From NCBI RefSeq assembly GCF_901933205.1, contig NC_044577.1:1798001-1862000 (forward strand): 64,000 nucleotides of DNA. The letters are read 5' to 3'. This document shows, in pieces, positions 48,696 through 61,539 of this stretch (position 1 is its first letter; the number at the start of each line of letters is the position of its first letter). The position numbers and the translations under genes were made by a program. This DNA comes from Camarhynchus parvulus (taxonomy: Eukaryota; Chordata; Aves; Passeriformes; Thraupidae). The notes beneath the pieces are model-generated. The model had not been told where the DNA came from, made no database searches, and saw only the letters and a program-made list of their open reading frames with translations.

Positions 48696-50924
48696 CTGGA
48701 GGAAGAAAGTCACAAGATGCTTTTTAGGACTGTATTTAAATCACATTACTGATTAATTGAACACCTCTACAAAGCAATAAAATAAAGACAGAGGTTGGTG
48801 AATATTTTTCTGAGTATTGGGGAATTTGACCTTTGTAACAGCTGCTGTTATGTTTCAATTACTTTAGACCTAATTCAACAAAAACAAATAAATCAACCCA
48901 GTTTGTGAACCGTGTGAGCCCAGAAATCTTTCTTCTTATAATGGCTCAATTATATTATCAAATTGCTAAAATATTTGGCAGGGTTGCTAGAAATTTAAAC
49001 ATGATTTCCACCGAGCTGAATACCTTTGGTTGTGTGATCATCCCACTTCTTGTTTTAATCAACATGAAAAATAGATCTGTTCTCTTGCCATTTTTTTTTA
49101 CCACTATAAGGAACCAAAGCATAATCCTAGAGTTTTTAATAGGTATTTTGAGCTGTAGACAAACTGTCTGCCTGTGACTGTGGTATCTCAGACACTTCTT
49201 AAAATCAGACATGACCAGAAGTGCCTGTCTTTACTAATTTCTGTAATTAAGATGTAACTCATTTACATTTCTCCCAATTTCATACCCCACTCCCTCAGCT
49301 GCACACTGAGGGACATCCCTACCATGACACCACAAGAAAACTTCCAAGTTGGGCTGTGCTGATCCCTGATGATTTTATCAGTGCAGAGGTCTGATCTGAT
49401 AAAAGTTTCTAAATATTTGTCTTGCTAAGCTCCCTGTTTGCACCTTCCAAGAACCCTTGGCAGTTGATGGAAATGATTATATGCTGTACTCTGAGTGCAA
49501 ATCACTCCGTGTGGATTAAAATCTGGAGGTATAAGGAATCAAGGTTTTGTCTGGACACCCTCCTGGAGGGTGAGAGGATTTTTAGGCTGCCAGGGAGCAG
49601 AGTCAGTGTAGGAGCATCTCTGATGTCTCACCTGGCTTTTAATTCCAAGTGATTCTGGATTGTGACTTTTACTGACTGGAAAAAGGAGACCAAAGCCCCA
49701 GTGCCAGGGCTGGAAGGGGTGGGGAGCCTGCTTCTCTTCATAATCTCTTTTTGGAGAGCAGCACTGAAAAGTCAGGCTTGGGATGTTTAACCTCAAGTCA
49801 AATTTGTGGCTTTTTAAGCCACTCCCAGCTCCATGTGGGATTTATGGATCCAAATACCTTCACAATTACCCCAGGAAATGGAGTGACTGGATGCTGGAAG
49901 GCAACTGCACAAAAACACAAGGTACAGAACTGGGGAAATGGGAAAGCTTGGCCTTGCAGTGACACAGTACAAAACAGGCAATATCATCACAGAAAATATA
50001 AAATGTTGTGTCCTCTGCCTTCAATCCTGCAGGATTTTAGCACAGATAACAGGGAAAGGAATGACAGGAGATATCCTTTCTGGGCAGATCCTTTGAGAAA
50101 CAGTCATTTTGTTCTGTTACCAAGAATATTTTAATATTTTATTAAAAAGAACACCTCATAAATCTATATTCTTATCTAGTATGGAAAATGTTCTCTTTGA
50201 AAAAACCCTGAAATCTCCTCAGTGATTGATTTCTTTTGTGGTAGGTAGGTATGTTATGCCCTCTTAAAATTAAGGTGTGGTGCAGGAATTTGAATTTATG
50301 CTTGTTTTTGAGGAGATGTCAGCCATGACTCCTCAGACTTGCCAACTTTTTGCCGCAGATGGATTTACTGCTGAGTCATGAAAACAGCAGTGCTAAGGAT
50401 TTCAAAATATGATTTGAAGGATTGTTTTCCCTGGAGATGTGTTTAAAATAGCTTAAAACAGCGCTTAATGCTGAAGGGAAAGGGCTGCTGGAAATTCCTG
50501 GCAAATCCTCCCCTAAATTTGCAGATGTGCAAACAGAAACACGATGCAGATCTCAGAGTGATGCTATAATGATACCGGGAGATTTATCTCGGAGCTGCCA
50601 TCCTACAAAAAGCAGGCATTTCAAAGCACAAAAAGCAGGGATTTCAGCTGGTTTTAGCAAAGCAGCGGTACCTGAATGTGACAATAGATGGAGCTGTCTG
50701 CGAGAAAAGTAACCCTCTTTGCCAGCTCATTTTTCCTGCGGCTTTTAAAGCACAGCTTCCGCACTTGGCCTCATTGTCATATTCACGGTGCTGATTTCAG
50801 TGCCACGAAGGGCAGGCTGCAGTGGACTCCACTTTACTTATCAGGGGCCCATTTTCTATCTCACCCCACATTAAAATCTGGCAGAGTCAAGCTCCTGACA
50901 CTTGACAGCAAAGCTGTGAAGTTA

Positions 50925-51177
50925 TTACTGACAGAGAGTAGGTTTAGATGGGATATTGGAAAGAATTCCTCCCTGGGAGGGTGGGCAAGCCCTGGCACAG
51001 GGTGCTCAGAGCAGCTGTGGCTGCCCCTGGATCCCTGGAAGTGTCCAAGGCCAGGCTGGATGGGGCTTGGAGCAACCTGGGATAGTGGAAGGTGTCTCTG
51101 CCCATGGCAGGGGGTGGCACTGGATGGGCTTTGAGGTCCTTTCCATCCCAAACCATTCTGGGATTCTATGAATACAA
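50925..51177 (+). mobile_element. CR1 LINE fragment (3' end)
   Basis: GATGGGATATTGGAAAGAAT, GGCAAGCCCTGGCACAGGG, CTGCCCCTGGATCCCTGG, GGAAGGTGTCTCTGCCC and the tail TTTCCATCCCAAACCATTCT-GGGATTCTATG mark a clear CR1 3' end. Confidence 0.92.
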
Positions 51178-51189
51178 ATTCATGCTGTA

Positions 51190-51275
51190 ATATGGAATCA
51201 TAGAATGGGTCAAATTAAAAGGGACCACAAAGAGTCTTCTGCTCCCACCTCCATGCTCCCAGGCAAAGACTCCCC
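51190..51275 (-). mobile_element. CR1 LINE tail fragment
   Basis: Antisense CR1 tail: TATGGAATCATAGAATGGGT then AAATTAAAAGGGACCACAAAG. Older and more degraded than its plus-strand neighbour, against which it lies tail to tail. Confidence 0.6.
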
Positions 51276-51671
51276 TCCCTCTGAGAAAGGTGGGTGCCAT
51301 CTGATGCCAGCACTCCTGGCACTGCACAAGCCATTGCACTGTCAAAACCCTGAAAATTATGGTGGTGACACCAGCTGGGGAGCCATCTGCTTCTTTCAAT
51401 ATTGCTGCTTTTGACTGGAAATGTCAGGAGTGTGCCCCAGAATCCCTTTCTAAATGTCCCAGAACCCTGAAATCATTTGTGATCACCCTCAGACTATGTG
51501 TCACCCTTCCCCTGCCCTCTGCATGGAAGATCACTTGCGTGGGGTGTGAAAAACTTGGAAGTTTCCTGGTGAGCCCAGAGAGGCAGCAAATAAATCTAGG
51601 ATTACAAATAAAAGGCCTCCAAAGAGAACCCATCTTTCCCATGAACCAGCTCCCCGTGGAGGCAGCCCTAC

Positions 51672-51996
51672 CGGGACACGCTGCAGCTCCATCAGGATGG
51701 CAGCCATGGAGTGGCACTCGGATTTCTCCAGGGCCACCATCTCTCCCTTGATCTCCAGGATGCGGCCCATGACGCCGTCCAGCGCGTGCCGCACCGCCGC
51801 CCGCTTCTGCTGGTGGATCAGGGGGGCGTGGGCCTCGTCCAGCTTCCTCAGGATCGCCAGGTATTGCACGTAGGCAGTGGCCAGCATCTTCATCACCTGC
51901 TCAGGGTCCTCCTGGGGCTGCAGGAACTCCTCTCTCTCTCTCTGGAGCATGGCGTCCAGCTCTCTCTGGGTGTCTGTCCATATCTGGCAGCAAGTG
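51672..51996 (-). CDS. IQCA1: IQCA1 exon 2 (residues 4-112)
   Basis: The acceptor CCAACCAG ends at 51997 and the donor after codon 112 is GTAGGG at 51671. The exon is 325 nt, enters in phase 2 and leaves in phase 0. It encodes a helical, charged N-terminal region beginning TCCQIWTDTQREL and containing ALDGVMGRILEIKGEM (about residues 74-89), which matches the family pattern of a conserved LDGV-GR-LE-K-EM stretch. The exon body around 51740-51860 is unusually rich in CpG and third-position G/C compared with its intronic surroundings. The donor is weak (+4 is G and +5 is G, but +6 is not T), so some exon-end variation is possible. Confidence 0.88.
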
Positions 51997-52134
51997 CTGG
52001 TTGGGAAGAGGAGAATTTCCTGTCAGCCTGACATGAAAGCAGGAGTGAGCACACAGAGCCAGGGCTCAGAGGGTGTGGATTTCTCTCAAAGCAAACCTGG
52101 AAGTGTCAGCCATTACATTTATAAGGAGGTTTTT

Positions 52135-52536
52135 TGTGATGGTGTTCACAGGGTTCCCCCCTGTTTCTCATCTCAGGAAGAGATGAGAATCTGACTCCAT
52201 GTTTCAAAAAGCTGATTTATTATTTTCTGATTTATTATATTAAAATAAAATGAGATATTAAAACTATACTAAAAGAACAGAAGAAAGGATTTCATCAGAA
52301 GGCTAGAAAAGAAAGGAATGGAATGATGATAAAATCTTGTGACTGACCAGAGTCCCAACACAGCTGGACCTGTGATTGGTCATCAAGTAGAAACAACTCA
52401 CATGGACCAATCAAAGATGCACCTGTTGCATTCCACAGCAGCAGATAATTGTTGTTTTTCTTCTCCTCTGAGGCTTCTCAGCTTCTCAGGAGAAAAAATC
52501 CTAGCAAAGGATTTTTCAGAAAATGTGCCTGTGACA
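52135..52536 (-). mobile_element. solo LTR, family A copy 3
   Basis: On the minus strand it begins TGTCACAGGCACATTTTCTG and ends ATCACA. It is flanked by perfect 6-bp target duplications GTTTTT (52129-52134 and 52537-52542). It matches the other two copies (6408-6931, 9440-9852) along its length, including CTGAAAAATCC, GAGAAGC(T)GAGAAGCCTC and GTGATTGGT-like blocks. There is no internal retroviral sequence, so it is a solo LTR. The 6-bp duplication is typical of class II (ERVK-like) elements. It is in the same orientation as IQCA1. Confidence 0.9.
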
Positions 52537-54169
52537 GTTTTTAACTACAAAGTATTTTGAAAACCATTAGCAGAAGTTTCTGGGTTTGTTTTATTAAAAC
52601 AAGCTTAATAGTTTAAAGCTTTCCAGCTTCATTCTAAAAGGCTTGAAGCATCCTTCAAGTACTTGAAGTTACAACCCCCAACAGTGCCAGGAGTTCTATT
52701 CAGCTGTGCTAATTGAGAAGATGGTTTAATTGAAAAGGTGTCTCCCTCCAATGCCTTTTAATAGGGGAAGGACCATTTGAGGCTCTGTACTTTTGGGATG
52801 AGGACCAATTCGTGTTTCTAAAGCTGTTCTGCCTTTCTGAAGTGGTTGCTTGGAGTTAACTGTAGGGTAAGGGTGGGGTTGGTGCCAATGCTGGAGTGGA
52901 ACTGGGGGCCCTAATTCAAATGTGAAGTAAGGAAAATAATTTGATTTATTTCTATGGCAGCAACTGTTGCACTCCAGGGAATTGCTAAATGTCTGGTCTG
53001 GTGGCTGTGGGATTATATGGCATGGAAGCTGTCACCTCAGGCCATCTCCATGTCCAAGAGGAGTAATGCTGCTCACTTGGTAGGTTTTGTAGGAATAGGT
53101 GGAGTTCTGAGGGGAGCATGCACTGGCTGTCAGTGGCTTTTCCTGGGAAAAGCAGATCAGAACGTCCAGGGGATGAGCCCAAAGGAACAAGAAACGAGCC
53201 ATGAGGTTTTTAGTCAGAGAAGGGCTCAAACAGCAGGTTTGTCATGGAAAGCTGTTAATAACACCTGTGGTAGTGAAGACACTTTTAGATCCTGTTCTCC
53301 TTTGCCAGATGGAGACTCTTGGCAGTGATAAGTGTTAAAAAATCCTACATCTTCGAAAATGCCTCTCTAGGAACAGAACAAGGAAATTCCTTCTGCACTG
53401 AGACTTGGTTGTGTTGGGAGAAAACCAGTTCATTCACACTGTCCTGCTGAGGGGAAAACAGTGGCTATGGAAACAGGGACAGCTGACTTTGCTCCTTAAT
53501 CCTAGGAATGAAGGCTTCAATGGTGCAATCTAGACCCATCCTTGCTGAACCAAGTTGCTGTTCCTAGAGCTTCTCAAAGAGGGATGAGAACAGCAAAAGG
53601 CCCTGCCTTTCTTAGATGAGCTTTGAGAGCAGACCTTGCACTGGGGGAGTGTTGGTTTATTTATCCCGACCAGAAAGCTGGACAGATGTTAGCATTGTTT
53701 GTGCATGACAATAAATGCTGGAGCTCTGTGAGCTGATCTTATCATTCCCAGTCCTGGAGGTCAGAGTGACCCAAGGCTTGTGCTGCAAGAGGGACGTGTG
53801 GGGTGGGACAGGACAAACTCCAGAGCTTGGGGTGCCCTGGGTGGTGACAGGGCTGTGGGACTCCCTGCTGCAGTCTGCAAAAACACCAACAACCCAAACC
53901 CTGCTATTGAATTTGCACCATTAACGTTTTAAAGGGCGTATTATACACTTCAGCTGACCTGGCTTTCTGCAGGATGCAGCTGGCCTTGCTTTTCCTAATG
54001 CTTGTGCAGCCCACCCAGCTCTTTCCCCTTCCCTTTTTTTCCTACTTCATTTACATCCCACTGCACCACCCGTATCAGTCAATTGCAGCAATTAACCCAG
54101 GTGCAGGAGATAACCAGAACAAACCCGGCAGAAGGGAGGACATGGGGCCAAGCAAGGCCAGCAGAGCTG

Positions 54170-54400
54170 GAGCCAGGGCACGGAAGGATGTGAGGCACGC
54201 GGGTTTTCCAGCGCGGGAGGAAACGGCGCGGTGTCCTGCATACTTTGTGCGATTTCTCACGGATAGGGCAAAGCCTGTCAGCATCGGAGGAAGCCCAGCC
54301 CTGTGGGGTGTCCCCACAGCCATCCCGCTGATTGATGAGCCCTGGGGATGCTGGGGCTGGAGCCTTTCCCGTGCAGGTTACTCTGTGCACGGAGAAATGA
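54170..54400. promoter_or_regulatory. small CpG cluster in intron 1
   Basis: A local concentration of CpG (for example GGCACGCGGG, CCAGCGCGGGAGG, AACGGCGCGG) in otherwise CpG-poor intron. It has no visible repeat origin. It could be an alternative promoter, an enhancer, or an old GC-rich insertion; nothing decides between these. Confidence 0.3.
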
Positions 54401-54583
54401 CCGATTTACAATAATCTGCCTTCTCCGAGTGAGGAATGTCAAGTGGTTCCTCCTGCTGAGCCAGCTCATATCCAGTTTCTTTTTATATTGGGGATGGCTG
54501 GTGGAGGGAGGAGAGGAGGGGGCTGGAGGACGTGACCATGAGGCACTGCAGATAGGACATAATTGCTTCCATAAAGCATTAGT

Positions 54584-54595
54584 TTATCAGATAAG
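54584..54595. promoter_or_regulatory. palindromic double GATA site
   Basis: TTATCAGATAAG places two GATA-factor core sites (reverse and forward) end to end, within an AT-rich stretch (about 54545-54660) free of recognised repeats. Function is inferred from the motif alone. Confidence 0.3.
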
Positions 54596-57167
54596 CACAG
54601 GGATGATTGCAGGCACGGTTGCTGGGGGTCAGATGTTAAGACTATAGATATTATGGGGTGATTGTGGCTTTTGCAACATGAGAGCAAAAGAAAGGATGGG
54701 TCCGCTGGAAAATGAAGTGCTGAAGGAAAAGGTGGATGTGAAAGTGATAAATCTGCAGCTGATAACCCTATGTACCTGCTGTGTTCAGGGTCACTGACAC
54801 CCTGGGGACCTGACCCCCAAGTTTCTTAGGCACGGGATGGGTACATCATATAGTGGACAGGCCAAGCAGAAATCTGATTTGAGTGTTGCACTGCTTGACC
54901 TTGATTAAAAACTAGAAGACACATCCCCAAAATGGGATTAAAATGGTTATTCCAGGTCCAAATGAAAGCCCTTCTGGACTAGTCTGAAGGATGAGCTGTG
55001 CCTGGTGTTTAGAGCTCCTTTTGGGGGACTTGGCCGAGCTGCTGTGAAGCAGAGGAGCCCTTCAGCTTTAGAGACAAACGTGCTCGGGGTAGTCAGGAGG
55101 AGTAACTTCAAGGTTATGCCTTTAAAAGCAAAGGAGAGCACTGCCTCTCCTTGCCTGTGAATCAGACACTGTGTGTTCCCTAAGTCCCTACTGGAATTTT
55201 TGCCTATTTGCTCAGTGTCCCTTTGCATTAAATTGTGAACTCCCTCAAAATTGCTTCCACACGCTGCAGGGGCAGGACAATGTAGCCTTGAATGCACTGG
55301 ATTTTTATTTACTGTGACTGGTCCACCTTGTAGGCTCAGTTCTGTTCTGAGCTGTGTCTGTGCCCAAGGATATTCCATCAGATTTAGGTTGGATTAGAGC
55401 CTCTAACTCACCTATTAGTGCAGGTAATGAGCCTAGCTTTCTTATTGAAGGCTTAAGAAAATAAAATCCTGGGAAAGAAAGCCGTCTCTTGATCTCCCTG
55501 TGTATCCAGCACTGTAAGTAATGCTACAAATTGTCATAGCAACTCCCAAATAGGGTTGTTATAGGGGAAATAAGCAATGCTGTAATGGGATGAGGAAGAA
55601 GCACATCAAGTGACTGAACTCCAGAGTCCCCAGAGTGATTTCTGGCAGCTCACAGCTTGGAGGGAAGGTCACAGCTTTAACTCCTCACTGATGTCCTTTC
55701 TCTTCCCTCCCACAAAGTAGAAACACAGACTAAAACATGGGCTTAAGAATTTCTTTTGCCCGTAGCCTGATTGCCAGTTCAAATCTCACTTTTATTGCTC
55801 AAAATAAAGCCTGCTCTCCTTATTTACAGTGAAGCTTAACAACATAGGGTTTTTCTCCTGCTGGAGTTACAAAGAGATGTTTTAAATCCTGCCAAATTCT
55901 ACATGCCCTGTTTTAGTATTGTAGGGCCCTCTAAGTCTGCATGTTTGCTTGACCCATCTCTCCTAACACTTGGAAAAGCCTGTTGGTTTGGAGTCCAGCT
56001 GAGGTGAGCCTGCTCACTGGTTTTGGACTGGTTTTAAGGTTGAAGCATGCTCTTCTTGGAAGGGTTTGTGCTGAGCATGCAAGCTGTCCCTCAGGCCACT
56101 CCTGAGCCCGGGCAAGAATCTGGCATCAGTGGGGTCACCTTTGTGTGGCTTTTCTTCTTCCCCCCAGAGCGTCTCTGTGTTTCACTCACTGCCAAAGGGA
56201 ACACCACCCCTGTTATTCCAGGACATGGCACAGCTTGTCTCTGGATTTGTGCATGGGCTGAATGAACCCTGGCTTCTTTGGTGCCTGGTTTTTCTGGGCT
56301 GCCCTCAGCAATATCTCCTGCTTTCCCATGCTAAAGCTGAAATAGTGCAGTGTGCCTGGGTCTCCCTGGCTTATCCTGATGGATGGAAGGAGGTGGGAGG
56401 GAAAACATTTGACTCTGACTCCAGCTTTCCTCACCTCGTTTGGGAACTCCTGTGTGATTAAAGGAACTCTAAATTGTGTGTGTTAAAACGCTGCTGAAGG
56501 AACCTCTGCTGCCACTGCAAACCCACCTTGTATTTCTTTCTCAGCCACGAGGCTGGGCTGTGCTGGAGAAAGTGCCCCAGGGTTTGTGACAGCTCCAGGG
56601 ATGCGGAGCAGGGCTCGAGGAGCCTGGCACAGGACACACAGGCAGCTGTGACAGAGATGCAGGGCTGGTGACAAGGAAGTGCACGCAGGGGCCACTGCTC
56701 AGGGTCCCCTGGCCACACTGGGAGCCTGACAGGTCAGGCATTGTGCTGAGCCCTGGGCAAACACGGGGGAGGGAAACCCTGCCCTGCAGCCTCTGGAAAA
56801 TAAAGAAACAAGAGACAAAGGTTGGGAGGGGAAAGTGAGGCCCTGAGAGGAAAAAGGGTTTTTAATACTGCTGCTTTTTTTTCCCTCTCTCTTTCTAAAA
56901 ATCACCAGGCTTAGGATGATGCTGGCTGATCCAGGTCAGCAGTTACCTGTTCCCTCACAGGTGTTGGGGGGTGATTACACTATAGGAGTAGCCCCCCCTT
57001 TTCTCTTTTGCCCTGTTATAGGCAAACATTTTTTGTGTTGGAGAGGCGCAGGCAGAATCAGAGACCAGTGTGGCCTTACAACAAAATGTGTCTGAGCTCA
57101 AGAAGTGTTTAGACAATGCTCTCGGGCACAGGGTGGGGTTTTGGGGGCGTCCTGTGGGATCCAACTG

Positions 57168-57235
57168 CAGGCCCAGCAGTTGGATCAATGGCCCTGGTGG
57201 GTCCCTTCCAACTCAGCACTGATCCTGTGAACCAA
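57168..57235 (+). mobile_element. CR1 LINE tail fragment
   Basis: A short degenerate 3' tail: GGCCCTGGTGGGTCCCTTCC followed by AACTCAGCACTGATCCTGTGA. Only the last tens of bases of a CR1 are visible. Confidence 0.55.
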
Positions 57236-57884
57236 ATTGCCTGAAATGTTGTCGGGATTAATTGGCGATTTCAAAGACTTTAGCCTGCAGTCTGGAGCAG
57301 TTCAGGCTCATGAGCCTGTTTAAGCCTGCCTTGCTTCTAAAATAAGATTAGTCTCACAATTATGCCAAACTTCTCAGCTGGTGGTGAATGTGACTCTGCC
57401 AGATGACTTTTTAAGCAGGCTTGCTCCAGCCACGATGTTTTACAGAGTTGGAAGCATTTGGGGGAAAAGAAAGGATAAACCTCAGTAGGCTTTGGTTGTG
57501 ACAAGAGCAGAAAACACACAGCCTGCTGGCATTGTTAACGTGAACAGCTCTGTGCTTCTGTCATCTCCAATTTCAGTCCTGGGTACTATGACAGAAAGTG
57601 AAGGGGGAATAAAAGATTTGTGTGGCAGAAATGTAATGGGAAACCGCAGGGAAGGCAAGGAAGCGGCTCCATGGAGCAGCAGCAGCAACACACCTCAGCA
57701 GCTCTCAAGCACCTGCTCCAGCCAAACTCAAAGGCTGGCAGGAAAAAGAACTGTTTTCTTTCATGGGTTTTTAAAAAAAAAAAAAAAACCAACAATTTTT
57801 TCCTAAATGGCAAAGCAATTAAGGTGTGGGAAAAGCTGTCCAATGCTCCAGAGGCTGCCCTCCTGTCCTTCAGCTCCTACCTGG

Positions 57885-58420
57885 GCTGTGCCCTGGGCTG
57901 ACCCCACAGTGTGGGCAGCAGGAAAAGGGGAATTCTGTCCCTCTGCCCTGCTCAGGTGAGACCCCACCTGCAGAGCTGCTGGAGAGAGTCCAGAGGAGGC
58001 ACCAGGATGAGCAGAGGGATGGGGCAGCTCCATGGGGAAAGGTTGGGAGAATTGGGAATGCTGCAGAAGAGAAGCTTTGGGGTGACCTAACTGTGGCCTG
58101 CCAGTAGGGAACCTGCAAGAAAGATGGAGAGAGACTATTGACAAGGGCCTGGAGTGCCAGGAAAAAGGGGAATGTCTTCCCACTGCCAGAGGGCAGGGAT
58201 AGGTGGGATATTGGGAAGAAATTTGTCCCTCTGAGGGTGGGCAGGCCCTGGCACAGGTTTCCCCGAGCAGCTGTGGCTGCCCCTGGATCCCTGGAAGAGT
58301 CCAAGGCCAGGCTGGATGGGACCTGGAGCAACCTTGTCTAGTGGAAGGTGTCCCTGTCCATGGCAGGAGATGAGCTTTAAGGTCCCTTCCCACCCCAAAC
58401 TATTCCGTGTTACATGAACA
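57885..58420 (+). mobile_element. CR1 LINE fragment, longest plus-strand copy
   Basis: About 0.5 kb of CR1 3' region in order: GTGGGCAGCAGGAAAAGGGG, GAGAGAGTCCAGAGGAGGC, GGTGGGATATTGGGAAG, GGCAGGCCCTGGCACAG, CTGCCCCTGGATCCCTGG, GGAAGGTGTCCCTG and the tail TTTAAGGTCCCTTCC. It has no intact reading frame of a reverse transcriptase. Confidence 0.88.
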
Positions 58421-60194
58421 GCAGTCTCCTCTCCTTTGCAAGCAGAATTTTTCCTTCCAAGCAGTATTTGCCTGTAACACACTTTACTGCTACTGACAAC
58501 AAAGTTTATTTCAGCTTTAACCATCCTGTGCCATCTTCTTTTTACCCCTCTCTTCCTTAGAAAAGGAAGGGGCAGTTACCCATCCAGCTGCCTACAATTC
58601 CATGCATAAAGGGCTGTGTCTGGATGCTGCCAGGAGCAGGAGGCTTTATGCTCAAAGCTGACACCACCTACTCAGTTTCTTGGAAAACTAGAGCCTTTTC
58701 TTTCCCTGTTTTCCAGCACAAGTGCTGCTGGGATATTTCCACTGACAATGCCTTTTCCCAGAGGAGACACTGAAGGAGTAATACACAAGATCTTTCCCTA
58801 CCTGCTCATTAAGGATGAAGGGAGGCACAGGAGGGAGTTGTAGCTTTGAGTCTTAGCTGTGATCAATTTGATCCTGTCTCTGATTTCCTGCTTTAACATA
58901 AGCAAGATGATGTGCTAATGCTCACCAGGGGTGGAAAGAGGGGCAAAGATGAATCTGTGACTGCCTGGGAGATGTATGAGAGAGAACATGCAAGGAATGC
59001 CCAGGAGGAAGCTAATAATTGTGGCGTTTGGTTGGAATTTGAAGAATATGGCCTGGGGCCAGACGCTGAATGAGGGGATAAAAAGAAATATTCAACAACG
59101 GGCCAATGGCTGAATGAGGCTGGGGCCCCGTGGGAAGGGGATAGGATGTGACCACAGCATCAGAAACTGCATCGTAATGCAGCCACAGAACGTGAGGGGG
59201 GACAGCAGAGGGGATTGGAAGTTGCACTGACATTTTTTCACATTTGGGTGTTGCAACCTTAATTTTCTTCAGCCGAGCTTTGGGGATGTGATGGAAAACA
59301 GAGAGCTCTGCTTTGGTTGTTTCTGTTGGAAGCAGAGGGAGGGAGATGCTCAGGATCTTGTCTTAGATCAATATTTAACCAGTGAATTAATATAAATTCT
59401 ATTTGTGACACGTGATTAAATTTTAAAGCGCTTTGATTGTTTAAAGCTCCTTGGTGGCAGTGGCAAATGTCTTGTAGCTGATTAAAACCTGGCAGGAGTG
59501 GTAGCAGTGCCAAGGCTTGGCTTTGAACGTGTCTGGGCTAGGGCTGTCAGGGGCAAGGTAAGAAATCACTGGTCAGGATCCCAGGGGTCAAGGAGAGGGT
59601 AAACAAATCCATAAAAGAGGAGGAAACAGCGGGGAAACATAAATGCAGCAGCATCTCTGTGAATCTCCAGTGTCTGGAACAGAAGGTACATCTGCATGCA
59701 AATGCTGGGGCTGAGTGCTTGGGAAGTGAGATACCCCAGCACTTTTTAATCACCCTGCACTTGATGGCTCTGTTCCCTCCAGAGGGCTGAGACTGTCCCT
59801 AGAAAATCCCAGGCATGCCTGGACATGCTGACTTCTCCCTTGGCTGCCTGCTGCACTTAGTGACCCTAAGAGAGCATTGCTGCTCTCTGAGCATCCTCCC
59901 TGCCCTGACACAGCTTCCTGAGGCAGGGGAATTAAATTTACTGCTTTAGCCCACACCTCTGAGAATCACAGCACCTGGAGGATGGTGAACGTGCCTCAGA
60001 ACCTCAGAACAAGGAAAGCTGTGTAGCATTTCTATTTCTGAAGAACCAAAGTTCTTTCTCATAACCCCCTTTCATTACTGTCTCTTTGCCTCACTGCCTT
60101 CAGGCAAGGCAGGCTGTTGTAAGTCATTTTTGTCACGTGGCATTTAAAACACCTTGGACATGGCCTTGAGTTGCACCAGGGAAGGGTTATAAAA

Positions 60195-60450
60195 TAACAG
60201 AATCCCAAAATGGTTTGGGTTGGAAGAGAGCTTAAAGATCATCCCATCCCAAACCCTGCCATGAGCAGGGACACCTTCTACTCTCCCAGGGTGCTCCAAG
60301 CCCTGTCCAACCTGGCCTGGAACACTTCCAGGGATCTGAGAGTAGCCATAGCTTCTCTGGGCACCCTCACAGGGGAGAATTTCTCCTCAATATCCCATCT
60401 TTACCTGCCCTCCTGCTTAAGGCCATTCTTCCTTGTCCTATTACTTCATT
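60195..60450 (-). mobile_element. CR1 LINE fragment (3' end)
   Basis: Starts with AATCCCAAAATGGTTTGGG and TTGGAAGAGAGCTTAAAG, then the antisense GAGCAGGGACACCTTCTAC and CAACCTGGCCTGGAACAC blocks of the CR1 3' end, and continues into the upstream CTTCCTTGTCC region. Confidence 0.87.
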
Positions 60451-60499
60451 ACCTGTGTGAAAAGTCCCTCTCTAACCTTCTAATCAACCCCACTGGGAA

Positions 60500-60718
60500 T
60501 CAGCTAGTGGGAGGATACAGGATAGGCTGGATATCAGCAAAAATCTCTTGATGGAAAGAAGAAGATGGTGGAGTCCCCATCCCTGGATGGATTTAAAAGC
60601 CCTTTGGATGTGACACCTGGGGACTTGGATTAGTGGTGGCCTCGGTAGTGCTGGGTTGAGGCTTGGACTTGATGATCTCAGAGGGCTTTTCCAACCTAAA
60701 CAACTGTGATTTATGGTG
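60500..60718 (+). mobile_element. CR1 LINE fragment (3' end)
   Basis: Carries GATGGTGGAGTCCCCATCCC, GTGCTGGGTTGAGG, and the tail CTTGATGATCTCAGAGGG...TTTTCCAACCTAAAC typical of the CR1 3' terminus. It lies back to back with the minus-strand copy at 60195-60450. Confidence 0.85.
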
Positions 60719-61539
60719 CACAGCCAGCATAAACTCACTACAACCAACCATGTTAACAGTAGCCTTTGAGATCCAACTCTGGCTCGCGTTTGGGAAGGGC
60801 TGGATTAGCCCAGCTGTAAATCCTGTGCTGTGCACAGCTACAAGGTCATTATAGCAACCTGAGCCAAGGGGCTTCAACACCAAACAGGAGTCCCTGAGCA
60901 GCACCTTGCTCAGAAACAGGAGTGGATGTGTGTTTTTGTCATGTGGTATGGGCATATGATCCTGTTTATATGGATTTGCTGTTCAGGGCTGGCAATGCCA
61001 TAGGAAATGCTAAAAATCCCTGTCTCTGTTAAAATTAAACTGAGCCAAACCAGTTGAAGCACAAGTATTTTTCCAGCTATGCTCAGTTTGACTCCTTTGG
61101 TGTTAATCTGGCTCACATAACAGCAGCCATGATTCAGAGACTGGGTAGGAATGACAGATTCTGAGATAACTCTGAAGAAGAGGTCAAACACTGCTTTTGT
61201 GGGGATTTTTCCTTTCTTCCTTTATCTCTCTCTCTTTTTTCTTTTTTTTTTTTTTTCTTTTAAAGAGCACAATTCAGACAACTCTCCACTACCTTGTGAA
61301 CTTCACTTAACTGATTCCATGAGAGTGTTAGGCAGGATTTATACAAGCCCTGCCTTGGATCCACCAGGGATCTAACCAAACTTTCCTCCAGCTGGAGGCT
61401 GAGATGGGTCTGTCCTTAGACACAGCCCCCAGACCTTCTCTGCTCTGCCCTTCATTCCTCTCACCTTCCTCTCCTGAACCAAGGAGCTGCCTGGCTGGAA
61501 AGCAGTGGAGAAGTATCTGGCTGGGGCTGGCAATGTGTG

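Larger units (their letters stand above)
48696..51671 (-). other. IQCA1 intron 2
   Basis: About 3 kb. It holds two CR1 fragments placed tail to tail (50925-51177 plus, 51190-51275 minus). The remainder (48.7-50.9 kb and 51.3-51.67 kb) shows no gene or element that I recognise. Confidence 0.75.
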
